64,000 nucleotides of DNA, from positions 1 to 64,000 of the forward strand of contig CAMHDJ010000008.1 in the NCBI GenBank assembly GCA_946183915.1. The letters are read 5' to 3'. The translations under genes and the position numbers were made by a program. Each line of letters opens with the position of its first letter. Position 1 is the stretch's first letter. Below the pieces are notes generated by a model. It saw only the letters and a program-made list of their open reading frames with translations, had not been told where the DNA came from and did no database searches. Shown piece by piece: positions 17,497-26,847 of the stretch. This stretch comes from an uncultured Bacteroidales bacterium (lineage in GTDB: Bacteria > Bacteroidota > Bacteroidia > Bacteroidales > P3).

Positions 17497-17922
17497 TCAT
17501 TTACCAAGTTCAAACTTAGGAATAGACCGTCGTATGAGATTGGCGTCAGGGAGTTCGTTACCAATGGGCTGTACTATTTGTTGGACAGCTGGCAGCGAGT
17601 CATGCAACGCCTCGAGCCGCGCCACCACGCTGTCGTGGATGCGCTGGTAGGCGTCCAGATGTTGCGAGTAGTAGTCGAGGCTCCGCTCCGCCTCCTCGCG
17701 GGTCAGGCCTTGGACGTCGAGCAGGCTGTCGTAGCGCTGCGCCACACCCTCGGGCAGCACGTCGTAGCGGTAGCGCGTCTCGACGGCGTAGTAGCCCTCC
17801 AGCTGGTAGGCCTCGGTCAGGAAGTCCACCATGCGCTCCTCGCTGGCGACGCCTTCGGGCAGCCCCTCCTGGCGGCAGCCGGCAAGCAGCAGCAGGGTGA
17901 TCAGTGGAAGATATCGTTTCAT
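17497..17922 (-). CDS. DUF4296-like lipoprotein
   Basis: 141 residues from the ATG at 17922, chosen because it gives the signal peptide MKRYLPLITLLLLAGC with lipobox Cys16. The region EERMVDFLTEAYQLEGYY and the following helices, rich in Tyr, Arg and Glu, resemble DUF4296, a helical lipoprotein family confined to Bacteroidota with unknown role. It is separated from the upstream lipoprotein gene by a terminator and so probably has its own promoter, which I could not place. Confidence 0.7.
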   Translation of the reverse strand: MKRYLPLITLLLLAGCRQEGLPEGVASEERMVDFLTEAYQLEGYYAVETRYRYDVLPEGVAQRYDSLLDVQGLTREEAERSLDYYSQHLDAYQRIHDSVVARLEALHDSLPAVQQIVQPIGNELPDANLIRRSIPKFELGK

Positions 17923-17937
17923 GTCGGTCGTAAGACT

Positions 17938-17973
17938 AAAAAAAAACAGGCCCGCCGCTCGCGACGGACCTGT
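17938..17973 (-). terminator. Rho-independent terminator after the 17993 gene
   Basis: On the minus strand a GC-rich stem (ACAGGTCCGTCGC with GGCGGGCCTGT, one bulge) is followed by a run of eight or more T residues. Confidence 0.85.
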
Positions 17974-17992
17974 CGTTTGGTTCCGTAGTGGA

Positions 17993-18430
17993 TTAGTTCT
18001 TGCTGAGCTTTTTGGCGAGCTCGTTGGCACCGGCCTTGACACCCTCGTTGACAGCCTCAGTGGCTTTCTCGGTGGCTTTGGCCTTGATGCACTCGTTGAT
18101 CTCGCTGCGCACGGCGGCGGCAAAGGCGTCGTTGCCCTGGTACTGGGCATAGCTGGCGGCGAGGACGCTCTTCATGCAGCTCTCGATGCTGCTGGCATCA
18201 CCCTTGGTGCAGTTGCAGATGGCCTGGCCAGCCTCTTTGGCAGCGGCGAGCATGGCGGCATCGGCGTCGTTCTCGACGGCGGCCTCAACGGCGGCAGCGT
18301 CGGTGGCGACCTCTTCGACGGTGGCCTCGACGGTGCTGTCAGCGGCCTGTTCAGCGTTCTTGTTGCCACAGGCAACGAACATAGCGGCGGCGAAAACGGC
18401 GCAGCTAACAAAAGTCAGAACTTTCTTCAT
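17993..18430 (-). CDS. alanine-rich small lipoprotein with conserved cysteines
   Basis: 145 residues from the ATG at 18430. The signal peptide ends in MFVAC (lipobox Cys21). An Ala/Glu/Val-rich stretch (about 30-65) is followed by a helical domain with four cysteines (ICNC, ESC and NEC), which could form two disulfides. Not recognised as a named family. It has its own promoter and terminator, so it is a single-gene unit. Confidence 0.75.
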   Translation of the reverse strand: MKKVLTFVSCAVFAAAMFVACGNKNAEQAADSTVEATVEEVATDAAAVEAAVENDADAAMLAAAKEAGQAICNCTKGDASSIESCMKSVLAASYAQYQGNDAFAAAVRSEINECIKAKATEKATEAVNEGVKAGANELAKKLSKN

Positions 18431-18481
18431 CTCTTTGATTTTTAAAGTTATACAATTATTATTCCTTTTCTTTCCGAGAGG

Positions 18482-18512
18482 CAAAATTACAACTATTCGC
18501 CTATATACTAAA
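18482..18512 (-). promoter_or_regulatory. promoter of the 17993 gene
   Basis: On the minus strand, TTTA (18512-18509), then 19 bp, then TAATTTTG (18489-18482). The -33 box has one mismatch to TTTG. The 5' leader would be about 45 nt. Confidence 0.6.
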
Positions 18513-18557
18513 GAAATATATTCTTAAATATTATTAAAACTCTTGTCAGGACTGGCC

Positions 18558-18596
18558 GAAAAGAAAAAGCGTCTTGCGCCGAAGGGCGCAAGACGC
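18558..18596 (-). terminator. terminator after tRNA-Val
   Basis: A strong stem of AGCGTCTTGCGCC and GGCGCAAGACGCT around a short loop is followed on the minus strand by TTTTCTTTT. It lies just downstream of the tRNA. Confidence 0.85.
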
Positions 18597-18610
18597 TGGC
18601 GGAAAGCGGG

Positions 18611-18685
18611 TGGGAGTAACAGGGATCGAACCAGTGACCTCCTGCTTGTAAGGCAGGCGCTCTGAACCAGCTGAGCTATACTCCC
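18611..18685 (-). tRNA. tRNA-Val (TAC)
   Basis: The 75-nt reverse complement starts GGGAGTA and ends TACTCCC plus discriminator A. The anticodon loop CTTACAA gives TAC, reading GUN valine codons. The T arm has GGTTCGATCCC. CCA is not encoded. It is a stand-alone tRNA with its own promoter and terminator. Confidence 0.96.
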
Positions 18686-18716
18686 GAACGTTCTCTCGTT
18701 CTTGGTTTTGAAGGTG

Positions 18717-18748
18717 CAAAGGTACACACTTTTCGCGATATGGCCAAA
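18717..18748 (-). promoter_or_regulatory. promoter of tRNA-Val
   Basis: On the minus strand TTTG (18748-18745) is followed after 20 bp by TACCTTTG (18724-18717). It starts immediately after the stop codon of the ABC exporter gene. Confidence 0.75.
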
Positions 18749-18749
18749 T

Positions 18750-20570
18750 TTATTTTACAAAGGACTGCATCTCAACCAATTTCCGGTAGATACCATCCTT
18801 GAGCATCAGCTCGTCGTGGGTGCCTTGGTCGACGATGTGGCCCTGGTCGAGCACCACAATCAGGTCGGCGTGGCGCACCGTGGCCAGCCGGTGGGCGATC
18901 ACGATGGCCGTGCGACCCTGCATCAGGGCGTCCAGCCCCAGCTGCACCTGGCGCTCAGCCTCCGAGTCGAGGGCCGAAGTGGCCTCGTCGAGGATCAGGA
19001 TGGGGGTGTTGCGCAGCAGGGCCCGGGCGATGCTGAGGCGCTGGCGCTGGCCGCCGCTGAGGTTCAATCCCCGGTCGCCCACGGGCGTGTCGTAGCCCTG
19101 AGGCAGGCTGCTGATGAACTCGTGGGCGTTGGCCGCCCGCGCAGCCGCCTCGATATCGGCAGGGGTGTAGCTGTCGTTGCCGAAGGCTATATTGTTGGCC
19201 ACCGTGTCGTTGAAGAGGATACAGTTCTGGCTCACCAGGCCGAATAGGGCCCGGAGCGAGTTGATGTTGAGCTCTCGGATGGGCTTGCCGTCGACGGTGA
19301 TGGTGCCTTCAGTGCAGTCATAGAAGCGGGGCAGCAGGTCGACCAGCGTGCTTTTGCCGGCCCCCGAGGGTCCAACGATGGCCACTGTGCGGCCGCGGGG
19401 GATGGTGAGGTCGACGTGATGCAGTACCTCTGTGCCGTCTTCGTAGCGGAAACTGACATCGTGCAACTCGATGGCGTCGCGGAAGCCCTCGACCTTGCGG
19501 GCGTCAGGGACTTCGAGGATCACCTCGTCGGCGTCGATCACCTCCAGCAGTCGGGCCGCCGATGCCGTCCCCTTCTGGAGGCTGTTGTAGGCCTTCACCA
19601 CCGCCTGTATCGGGGGGATGAGGCGTGCAAAGACGATGACGAAGAAGATGAACACCGAGGGTTGTATGCTGCCCCCGATGACTTGCCAGCCGCCGATGAT
19701 GAGGATGACCACCAAAGCCAGCGTGCCCAGGATCTCGGAGAGGGGGCTGGAGAGCTCGCGTCGCAGGGCCACCCTGACCATGGAGCGGGAGTAGTCGTCG
19801 TTGAGTTGCCGGAAACCGGCCTCGCGATCCCCTTCTCGTCCGAAGGCCTTGACGCTACGTAGTGCCGTCAGCGACTCCTCGAGCCAAGCAAAGAGGGTGC
19901 CCAAGCGGTTCTGTCCCTGCTGGGAATTGCGCTTCAAGCTCTTGCCGATGCGGGCGATGAGCCACACCCCTATGGGCAATACCACCAGGAAGAGGACAAA
20001 GAGACGCCACGAGACGAAGAGCAGTGTGGCGCTGAAGACCACGATGTTGATCGGGTCTTTGACCAACGACTGGAGGGTGCTCACCACACTCCACTCGATG
20101 TCAAAGAGGTCGTTGGCCATACGACTGATGAGATCGCCCCGGCGCTGATGGTTGAAGTAGCTGATCGGCAAGATGGTGACGCGGCGGTAGATGTCGTTAC
20201 GCAGACGTTCGATGAGACCGTTTCGGATGCTGCTGAGGAAGGCCATGGCAAGGTATCGGAAGAGGTTGCTCAGCAGCGAGCAGGCCAGATAGCCCCCCGC
20301 AACGACCAGCAGGCAGCGCCAAAGGCCGACACTGTCCTGCCAACGGTGGAGGTGCCAGAAGGCCCAGTCGGTGATAGCCTGCTGGCTGAAGGCAAGCGCA
20401 GGCTCGGCATCCGGCACTGTACCGGTGCCGAAGAGCAGTTCCACAAAGGGCACGATCATCACATACGAGCCCAGATTGAAAAGGATGTGCAGCAGATTGA
20501 AGAAGACATTGAAGCCGATCTGCCACGGGAAGTGCTTGAGATAGCGGAATACGCGCAGGATAGGTTTCAT
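18750..20570 (-). CDS. ABC exporter, membrane domain fused to ATPase (MsbA-like)
   Basis: 606 residues. Six membrane helices (about 15-320) are followed by an ATPase domain with Walker A GPSGAGKST near residue 400, signature LNLSGGQRQRLS, Walker B ILILDEATSALD and a switch histidine in AIVIAHRLATV. This is the half-transporter layout of MsbA and other lipid or drug flippases. The ATG at 20570 overlaps the stop of the TPR/PD40 gene (ATGA), showing translational coupling. The longer frame upstream lies within that gene. The substrate is not readable from the sequence; lipid A is one option. Confidence 0.9.
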   Translation of the reverse strand: MKPILRVFRYLKHFPWQIGFNVFFNLLHILFNLGSYVMIVPFVELLFGTGTVPDAEPALAFSQQAITDWAFWHLHRWQDSVGLWRCLLVVAGGYLACSLLSNLFRYLAMAFLSSIRNGLIERLRNDIYRRVTILPISYFNHQRRGDLISRMANDLFDIEWSVVSTLQSLVKDPINIVVFSATLLFVSWRLFVLFLVVLPIGVWLIARIGKSLKRNSQQGQNRLGTLFAWLEESLTALRSVKAFGREGDREAGFRQLNDDYSRSMVRVALRRELSSPLSEILGTLALVVILIIGGWQVIGGSIQPSVFIFFVIVFARLIPPIQAVVKAYNSLQKGTASAARLLEVIDADEVILEVPDARKVEGFRDAIELHDVSFRYEDGTEVLHHVDLTIPRGRTVAIVGPSGAGKSTLVDLLPRFYDCTEGTITVDGKPIRELNINSLRALFGLVSQNCILFNDTVANNIAFGNDSYTPADIEAAARAANAHEFISSLPQGYDTPVGDRGLNLSGGQRQRLSIARALLRNTPILILDEATSALDSEAERQVQLGLDALMQGRTAIVIAHRLATVRHADLIVVLDQGHIVDQGTHDELMLKDGIYRKLVEMQSFVK

Positions 20571-22327
20571 AGGCGACGTATTTGCATTTGAGCTACGGCG
20601 GTACCACCACGCACCTCGAAACGTTCGGCCCTGAGCCCTTTCTGGCGCAGACGGTCGCAGGCCGTCTGGGCATCCTCGCGGCGCGGCGCCTCGAGGGCCA
20701 CATGGACACGCGGATGCTCCACCAGCCATTCGGCCAGGGCATCAACGACCATCGGATCGGACAGGTTCATGACCGACACCGAATCGGAGAGGGTCACGCT
20801 GCGGCGATCGAGTTCGCGGGCCTTACCGCAGCGGATAACCGGCAGGGTACCCTCGGCATCGAAGACCGCCGCCTGGGCATACTGTTCGGAGAGCACCAGC
20901 AGGGTGTCGCGCACCCCTTGCGGCGATGCCACCTTGACGGTGCAGAGGCGCATCGGTTCAGGACGGGCCGCGGGGTAGAGGTCAAAGAGGAGCACATCGC
21001 TACTGCGTGCCCCTTCACGCTTGGCGGCGAAGTAGGCCTGGCTCCCGTCGGCGGTGACGCCGAACGAGATGGCATCGTCCTCGCCGTTGATAGGGAGGCC
21101 GAGGTTGGTGGGGCGGTTGCCGTAGGGGTCGGCCAGGTTGGCAAAGTAGACATCGTAGCCGCCGAAGCCCTGCCAGCCATCACTGAGGAAGTAGAGCGTG
21201 CGGCCGTCGGCAGCCAGGAAGGGGGCCTTCTCGTTACCAGCGGTGTTGACACCCGAACCGAGGTTCTCGGCGCGGCTCCAGTCGCCGTTCTTCAGCCGGT
21301 GGCAGCGCCAGAGGTCGATTCCCCCCTGCCCTCCCTTGCGGTTGGAGGCAAAGATGAGCGTGCGGCCGTCGGGACTGACTGTCGGCTGCGACTCCCAGGT
21401 ACGATCGCCGTTGACTTGCGGACCGAGGGCTTCGGGCTGCTGCCACACGCCGTCGACGCGGCGCACACAGTAGACGTCGCTGTTGGCGTAGCCCGCCACG
21501 GTGCGGATGATCGAGAAGTAGAGCTCTCGGCCGTCGGCCGTGAGGGAGACCCCACCCTCGGGATCGCCGCTGTTGAAGGGTGCCGGCAACTCGGCACCGC
21601 GGCTGAACACACTGTCGTTCACCCGCTTGCTGCTGTAGAGACGCCACACCTTGTGCTCCAGTTCGCGGGCATAGAAGGTATGCTCGGTCGAGGCCGGCAT
21701 CTCGCGCAGGTAGTAGAACGTCTGCCCATCGACGGTGAGGTAGGGCAACATCTCGTTGTGCGACGAGCTGACGCCCGCCACCCGCTGCGGGTCGAAGGGA
21801 ACCTGATGAAGCATGGCTTCGGCCAGGAACTGCGACCAGTAGAGGTAGTTCGAAGCCTCCTCGTAGACGGCGTTCCAGGCGGCATTGTCGGCACCGTTGG
21901 TACGCTGGAAGTAGGCATTCAGCTCAGCGACAGCCTCTTCGTAGCGCTCGTCGGTGTAGTGCACGAGGGCCATGTAGTAGTGAGCCAAGGCGTCGGGGTA
22001 GTCTGGACTGAGGTCGATGCAACGGCCAAAGTAGCGGCGGATGGCGGCGGTGTTGAAACCGTCCCTGACCGCCGTCAGGCCGAGGTGGAACTGCACATCG
22101 GCCGAATTGGGGTTACGCGAGGCCAAACGGCGCAGCTGCTTGGCGGCCTCGCGGTAGTGGCGCTTGTCCAGCTGGTCGAGGGCTTCTGCATAGGCCTTGC
22201 GGTCGGAGGCCTTCACGTCCTGGGCCAGAAGGGAAGCGGGGACGGATAGCGAGAGGACAAGCACGAGGCCGACGCGCACAAGCCACGCCGACACGCCCGT
22301 TCCACTCGCGCCCGTTGCCGTCCTCAT
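20567..22327 (-). CDS. TPR and PD40 beta-propeller protein
   Basis: 586 residues. The signal peptide runs to about residue 36 (VPASLLAQ). Helical TPR repeats follow (about 40-175: KAYAEALDQLDKRHYREAAK and similar), then a propeller with PD40-type motifs (LTADGRELYFS, VSPDGRTLIFASNRKGG, LAADGRTLYFLSDGWQGFGGYD). This resembles PorE-type proteins of Bacteroidota, but I see no clear peptidoglycan-binding OmpA motif; the last 90 residues resemble only a degenerate OmpA-like fold (VVDALAEWLVEHPRVHVALEAPR). It is coupled to the exporter by a 4-nt overlap and starts 2 nt after sufD. Confidence 0.8.
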   Translation of the reverse strand: MRTATGASGTGVSAWLVRVGLVLVLSLSVPASLLAQDVKASDRKAYAEALDQLDKRHYREAAKQLRRLASRNPNSADVQFHLGLTAVRDGFNTAAIRRYFGRCIDLSPDYPDALAHYYMALVHYTDERYEEAVAELNAYFQRTNGADNAAWNAVYEEASNYLYWSQFLAEAMLHQVPFDPQRVAGVSSSHNEMLPYLTVDGQTFYYLREMPASTEHTFYARELEHKVWRLYSSKRVNDSVFSRGAELPAPFNSGDPEGGVSLTADGRELYFSIIRTVAGYANSDVYCVRRVDGVWQQPEALGPQVNGDRTWESQPTVSPDGRTLIFASNRKGGQGGIDLWRCHRLKNGDWSRAENLGSGVNTAGNEKAPFLAADGRTLYFLSDGWQGFGGYDVYFANLADPYGNRPTNLGLPINGEDDAISFGVTADGSQAYFAAKREGARSSDVLLFDLYPAARPEPMRLCTVKVASPQGVRDTLLVLSEQYAQAAVFDAEGTLPVIRCGKARELDRRSVTLSDSVSVMNLSDPMVVDALAEWLVEHPRVHVALEAPRREDAQTACDRLRQKGLRAERFEVRGGTAVAQMQIRRL

Positions 22328-22329
22328 GG

Positions 22330-23258
22330 TCAGAGCTTTCGTGGATCGATCTCGAAGTGGGCCGCCTCGCCGTTGCACGGCGACGAGCAGCGAATGGCGC
22401 ACTCGTCGCACGAGGGGGTGAGTTCGCCGTGGAGGCGCTTCTTCACCATGTCGCCCACGGTGTCGCGCAGACGATCGATGGCGATACGACTGATCACCTC
22501 GTCGCAGAAAGCATAGCTGAGCATCGTCACGGCCGTGCGCTCACTGATGCCGCGTGTCTGGAGGTAGAAGAGCGCCTGCTCGTCGAGCTGACCGATGGTG
22601 GAGCCGTGCGAGCACTTGACGTCGTCGTTGTAGATCTCCAGGAAGGGACGCGTGTCGACGTGGGCCTTGTCGGTGAGGAGTATGTTGCGGTTGGTCATGT
22701 AGGCCTCGGTCTTCACAGCGCCGTCCTGCACCAGCACGTGGCCGTTGAAGCGGGCGCGGGCCGCATCGTCCATGATGCCCTTGTAGAGCTCGGAGCTCTG
22801 GCAGTGAGGCTTGGCATGTTCGACGAAGATGTAGTTGTCGCACTCCTGCTCGCGGTCGATGAGGTAGAGACCGTTGGCCTCGAGCGAGGCACCTTCGCCC
22901 TGCATACGCACGGCGACATTGTTGCGCACGTGGCCGCCGCCGAGGGTGACGACGCAGGTATCGAGGTGGGCGTCGCGCTGCATGGCGACGTCGAGCTGGG
23001 TCAGGTGCCGGGCGAGGGTGTGGATACCCTGCAGGCGATAGAGGCGGAGCCGGGCCCCCTCGCCGAGCGAGAGGTGCAGATGCTCCACATCAGGCAGGGT
23101 GCGATAGCCCTCGCCGTCGCGCAGCATGAACATGGGGGCGTCCTGCGGGTCGCAGAGCACGAGGCAGCACTCCTCGCCCTTGCCGAGGGCGAGCTCCTGC
23201 ACCGGAGCCTCGCAGCGCCACTCGTCGCCCCAGATCTTGGGCAGTTGGTCTTTCCTGA

Positions 23259-23262
<4 letters not shown>
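22330..23262 (-). CDS. sufD: SufD, short form with cysteine-rich C-terminus
   Basis: 310 residues, well below the usual 400-450 for SufD. The beta-helix core is present (RNNVAVRMQGEGASLEANGLYL, DNYIFVEHAKPHC, NRNILLTDKAHVDTRPFLEIYNDDVKCSHGSTIGQLDEQALFYLQTRG), including the conserved C-terminal SufB/D segment. The N-terminal helical domain is reduced. After the core comes a cysteine motif, Cys285-X2-Cys288-X3-Cys292-X3-Cys296. SufD forms the Fe-S scaffold with SufB and SufC. The start overlaps the sufC stop (ATGA). sufB is not adjacent. Confidence 0.88.
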
Positions 23263-24026
<764 letters not shown>

Positions 24027-24089
24027 ATTTTGCAATAGTTATTTGAATCTTAATATAATACAATCATACCTAAGGCCTAAGCCAATAGG

Positions 24090-24120
24090 CAAAGATACGC
24101 AAAAAAAGCGAACCCGCCAA
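24090..24120 (-). promoter_or_regulatory. promoter of the sufC operon
   Basis: On the minus strand TTGG (24120-24117), 19 bp, then TATCTTTG (24097-24090). The -33 box has one mismatch. The leader is about 60 nt. The presence of a promoter directly before sufC shows that the operon really begins without sufB. Confidence 0.65.
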
Positions 24121-24171
24121 GCGAAGATTCAAAAAAAAACGCCCAGCGGCGTCACCCCCGCGTTGCAATGT

Positions 24172-24363
24172 CCCCCCACCCTTACCCCTCCCCAGGGTGG
24201 GGATGGCTGACGCAGAATAGAAGAGGGCGTAGTCGGAAAGCCCCGGAGGGGCAAAGGAAAGTAGCCGTGGGCGCCAGCCCACGGTATCGGCAAGTTAACA
24301 ATTCGAAGCCCTGTAGGGGCGACGGATGGGTGGGCGTCCGATAGCGAAGCGGAGAACGACCCA
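24172..24363. repeat. mosaic of palindromic intergenic repeats
   Basis: In order: a C-rich hairpin (CCCCTCCCCAGG...) like that at 48552; AAAGCCCCGGAGGGGC; GTAGCCGTGGGC...GCCCACGG; GAAGCCCTGTAGGGGCGACGG (all shared with 14831-14925); then CCGATAGCGAAGCGGAGAAC shared with the 154-bp duplication at 15147. Nothing in it looks coding. Confidence 0.7.
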
Positions 24364-24379
24364 CCCCGCACAAGGATTT

Positions 24380-24531
24380 TAACGGCGAATTACTCGAATT
24401 ACTCGAAGCTACGCAGGCTGCCATATTATCAGTTTGTTGTGCGAATTACTCGAATGCTTGCGCAGGCCATTCGAGTAATTAGCTTAAAATTGACCTGCGT
24501 AGCTTCGTTAAATTCGAGTCATTCGCCGTTA
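24380..24531. repeat. 152-bp element with long terminal inverted repeats, copy 1
   Basis: The left end TAACGGCGAATTACTCG...AGCTACGCAGG pairs with the right end CCTGCGTAGCT...GCCGTTA over about 35-40 bp. Inside is a second, nested inverted repeat (GCGAATTACTCGAATG against CATTCGAGTAATTAGC). The same 152-bp layout is found at 55792-55943, also right before a core repeat. It looks like a MITE or a large RNA/DNA hairpin, with no coding capacity. Confidence 0.8.
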
Positions 24532-24751
24532 TAATTAATTTAAGTAAAATTAGGTTAAAAAATTAGATCGTGCACGATCTAATTTGCACATTTAAACCGT
24601 TCTAAACGAGACGTCTAAGTGTCCGGAAGTGTGCAAACCATGCTGGAAAACTCGCAAAACGCTGACAGGGCAAGGGTTTTGCCCTGGTTTTAAGAGAGTC
24701 ATCAGGGAGTCATCACGGAGCCATCACGGAGCCACCTAGGAACCATGGGCA
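24532..24751 (+). repeat. core repeat element, copy B
   Basis: 24-bp perfect palindrome at 24561-24584 around GATCGTGCACGATC, conserved body (centre differs from other copies, with AGACGTCT), hairpin at 24666-24686, then five 11-bp units at 24697-24751 that decay from AGTCATCAGGG to AGCCACCTAGG and AACCATGGGCA. It ends 73 bp before the promoter of the SAM hydrolase gene. Confidence 0.85.
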
Positions 24752-24824
24752 TTTCGGAGGGGTGGATCGAGGGGCGGCGAGGAGGAGGAAACGGGGGACG
24801 TCGGGGGAGGTTTGTGAAGTTTTT

Positions 24825-24855
24825 TTTGGTATGTCGGGAAATATGTGTATCTTTG
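24825..24855 (+). promoter_or_regulatory. promoter of the SAM hydrolase gene
   Basis: TTTG (24825-24828), exactly 19 bp, TATCTTTG (24848-24855), then CAC. Start of translation is 8 bp further, so the leader is only a few nucleotides. Confidence 0.8.
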
Positions 24856-24863
24856 CACTTGCA

Positions 24864-25637
24864 ATGAAAACGCCAATAGTCACACTGACAACCGATTGGG
24901 GCGACCGGGGCTTCTTTGCCGGCATGGTGAAGGGGGCCTTGATGCGTCACGTGGAGGGGGTTCAGGTGGTGGACATCAGCCACCGCTTGGAGCCGTACAA
25001 CACGGTGACAGCCAGCTTCGTGGTGCGCCACGGGTGCCTGGGTTTCCCGGAGGGGACGGTGCACCTGATCGACGTGGCGTCGCAGCAGCCCTTCGTGGCG
25101 CTGCGGGCGCGGGGTCAGTACTACATCTGTGCCGACAACGGGTTGCCGGCGCTGGTGTTCGGCGACGAGGTGGAGGAGTGCGTCAGCCTGCCGACGCAGG
25201 CGGGCGGCATCTACAACTTTGCGGCCTACAACCTCTTTGTGCCGGCGGCGGTGCGCCTGCTGGGCGGCGCGGCGCTGCACGAGCTGGGGCCCGTCCACGG
25301 GCCGCTGATGCAGCGTCCGCGCACGGGATTCATGCAGCAGGGCGAGTACTACCGCATCTATGTCCACTACATCGACGACTACGGCAACGCCTACCTGGGC
25401 ATGAGCTACCGCGAGTTCGAGGAGCTGCGCCAGGGGCGCGCTTTCGTGATGCAGGTGAAGGAGATGACCGTGGGCGAGATCGGAGCGTCGTATGTGCGGA
25501 GCACGGGGGCGGCCGACATGAGCCTACGGCTGACGGTGTCGGCCACCGGCCAGCTGGAGCTGGCGCTGCCCAACCGGTCGCTGGCGCAGCTGGCGGGCCT
25601 GCGGGTGAACGAGTCGGTGCTGCTGCGGTTCAAGTAG
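24864..25637 (+). CDS. SAM hydrolase / SAM hydroxide adenosyltransferase (DUF62 family)
   Basis: 257 residues from the ATG at 24864, chosen because the promoter at 24825-24855 excludes the longer frame. The N-terminus IVTLTTDWGDRGFFAGMVKG has the family's metal/SAM-site aspartate, followed by DISHRLEPYN and ICADNGLPALVF. These proteins split S-adenosylmethionine into adenosine and methionine using water; fluorinase and chlorinase are specialised relatives. Length and motifs fit the hydrolase branch, though halide use cannot be excluded by reading alone. Single-gene unit. Confidence 0.88.
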   Translation: MKTPIVTLTTDWGDRGFFAGMVKGALMRHVEGVQVVDISHRLEPYNTVTASFVVRHGCLGFPEGTVHLIDVASQQPFVALRARGQYYICADNGLPALVFGDEVEECVSLPTQAGGIYNFAAYNLFVPAAVRLLGGAALHELGPVHGPLMQRPRTGFMQQGEYYRIYVHYIDDYGNAYLGMSYREFEELRQGRAFVMQVKEMTVGEIGASYVRSTGAADMSLRLTVSATGQLELALPNRSLAQLAGLRVNESVLLRFK

Positions 25638-25673
25638 CGGTACCTGCGCGCCGCGCCGCGCCAACCGAGCGAA

Positions 25674-25699
25674 ACAAAAAACGGGAGCCGAAGCTCCCG
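25674..25699 (-). terminator. terminator after the DUF3078 gene
   Basis: CGGGAGC pairs with GCTCCCG around a TTCG-type loop, followed on the minus strand by TTTTTTG. It lies 34-59 nt after the stop at 25733. Confidence 0.85.
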
Positions 25700-25732
25700 T
25701 TGTCTATAACCTATAACCCCTAAACTGTCGGC

Positions 25733-26806
25733 TTAAGCCTTCGGGGTCTTCCAGTTGAAGTAGACCTGCACGCCGGCCATCTGGTAGATCTGCCAGTGAC
25801 CCCACTTGCCCATGCCGCTGAAGTCGGTGTCCCACTTGAGGTTGAAGGCGAAGTTGGCGGCGATGTGCTCGGAGAGGCGGTAGTCGAGCTTCACCTCGAA
25901 GTCGAGGTCGGTCTCGAAGGCGCGGCGGCCCAGCCAGTTGCGGCCGGCCAGATCGTCCCAGGTCTCGTCGGTGGCGAGGGTGTACTTCGACGAGGCGGCC
26001 ATCTCGGTGGCGTCGCCCCAGGCCATGTTGTCGGGCTTCTTGTAGTCGTAGAAGAGCTCGGCGCGGGCGTAGAGGTCGAGGCGCGGAAGGAGGTCCTTCT
26101 TGAGGTACTGCGCCTTGACGTAGCTACCGAGGGCGAAGTAGACGTGGGTGTAGGTGGCGGGGTCGGTGTAGTCGAAGTTGTCCTTCTGGATGACGCCGTA
26201 GAAGAGGCTGTCGTGGATCATCTGGTCGTTGCAGACGAAGGTGGTCTTGCCGGTGAGGAACGAGAAGGAGACCGACCAGTTGGGCTGCTTGTACTCGAAG
26301 GAGAGAGCCGTGGTGAGGTAGGCCGGAGCGAAGAAGGAAGAGACCTTGCGCTTGGTGGCTTCGGCGGCGGCACCGATGCCGTCATACTCGTAGCCCGAGC
26401 CGAACTGGGTCTTGAGGTTGGCCGTGAAGCTGGCGCCGATGCCCTTGTAGGCGTTCCAGGAGATGGCGCTCGTGAGGTCGATCTTGTCGTTGCTCTTGCG
26501 GCGCGTCTCGAAGAGACCGCCGACGGTGTCGTTGTCGAGGTCCTGCCAGGCGTAGCCGTAGGCCAGGTCGACCACGTTGTCCCACACGAAGCGGGGGTGC
26601 GTGTACTTGTAGTTGCCGAAGAAGGTGGCGGTACCATCGATCTGCGAGTTACCGGTCTTGGACCAGTTGTTGAACATAAACTCGCTGATCTTCAGCGCGG
26701 GCGTGCTGCTGGTTTCCCACTTGCCGGCAGGGGCGGCGGGCTCGTCCTGAGCCATGGCGGCAGCCGACATGACGAGGGCTGCGCAGAGAATAAAGATTCG
26801 TTTCAT
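25733..26806 (-). CDS. DUF3078 outer-membrane beta-barrel protein
   Basis: 357 residues. The signal peptide is cleaved after AMAQ (about residue 19). The rest is strand-rich with regular aromatic residues, as in an outer-membrane barrel. The sequence around WETSSTPALKISEFMFNNWS, then SNDKIDLTSAISWNAYKG and a final strand MAGVQVYFNWK, fits DUF3078, a Bacteroidota barrel family of unknown function. Single-gene unit read leftwards with its own terminator. Confidence 0.8.
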   Translation of the reverse strand: MKRIFILCAALVMSAAAMAQDEPAAPAGKWETSSTPALKISEFMFNNWSKTGNSQIDGTATFFGNYKYTHPRFVWDNVVDLAYGYAWQDLDNDTVGGLFETRRKSNDKIDLTSAISWNAYKGIGASFTANLKTQFGSGYEYDGIGAAAEATKRKVSSFFAPAYLTTALSFEYKQPNWSVSFSFLTGKTTFVCNDQMIHDSLFYGVIQKDNFDYTDPATYTHVYFALGSYVKAQYLKKDLLPRLDLYARAELFYDYKKPDNMAWGDATEMAASSKYTLATDETWDDLAGRNWLGRRAFETDLDFEVKLDYRLSEHIAANFAFNLKWDTDFSGMGKWGHWQIYQMAGVQVYFNWKTPKA

Positions 26807-26847
26807 GATGGAAAATAAGTGTTACTGATGTTGAATATTGATTTTTA

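Noticed and set aside
18750-20570. Assignment as lipid A flippase msbA
   Set aside because: Architecture fits, but many half-size exporters share it and there are no lipid A genes next to it, so no gene symbol was given.
20567-22327. Full PorE-type OmpA-domain protein of the type IX machinery
   Set aside because: TPR and PD40 parts are present but I could not see the peptidoglycan-binding motif of an OmpA domain, so only the domain description is given.
24762-24863. N-terminal extension of the SAM hydrolase
   Set aside because: The extension overlaps a consensus promoter with correct 19-bp spacing, and the family start begins at the later ATG.
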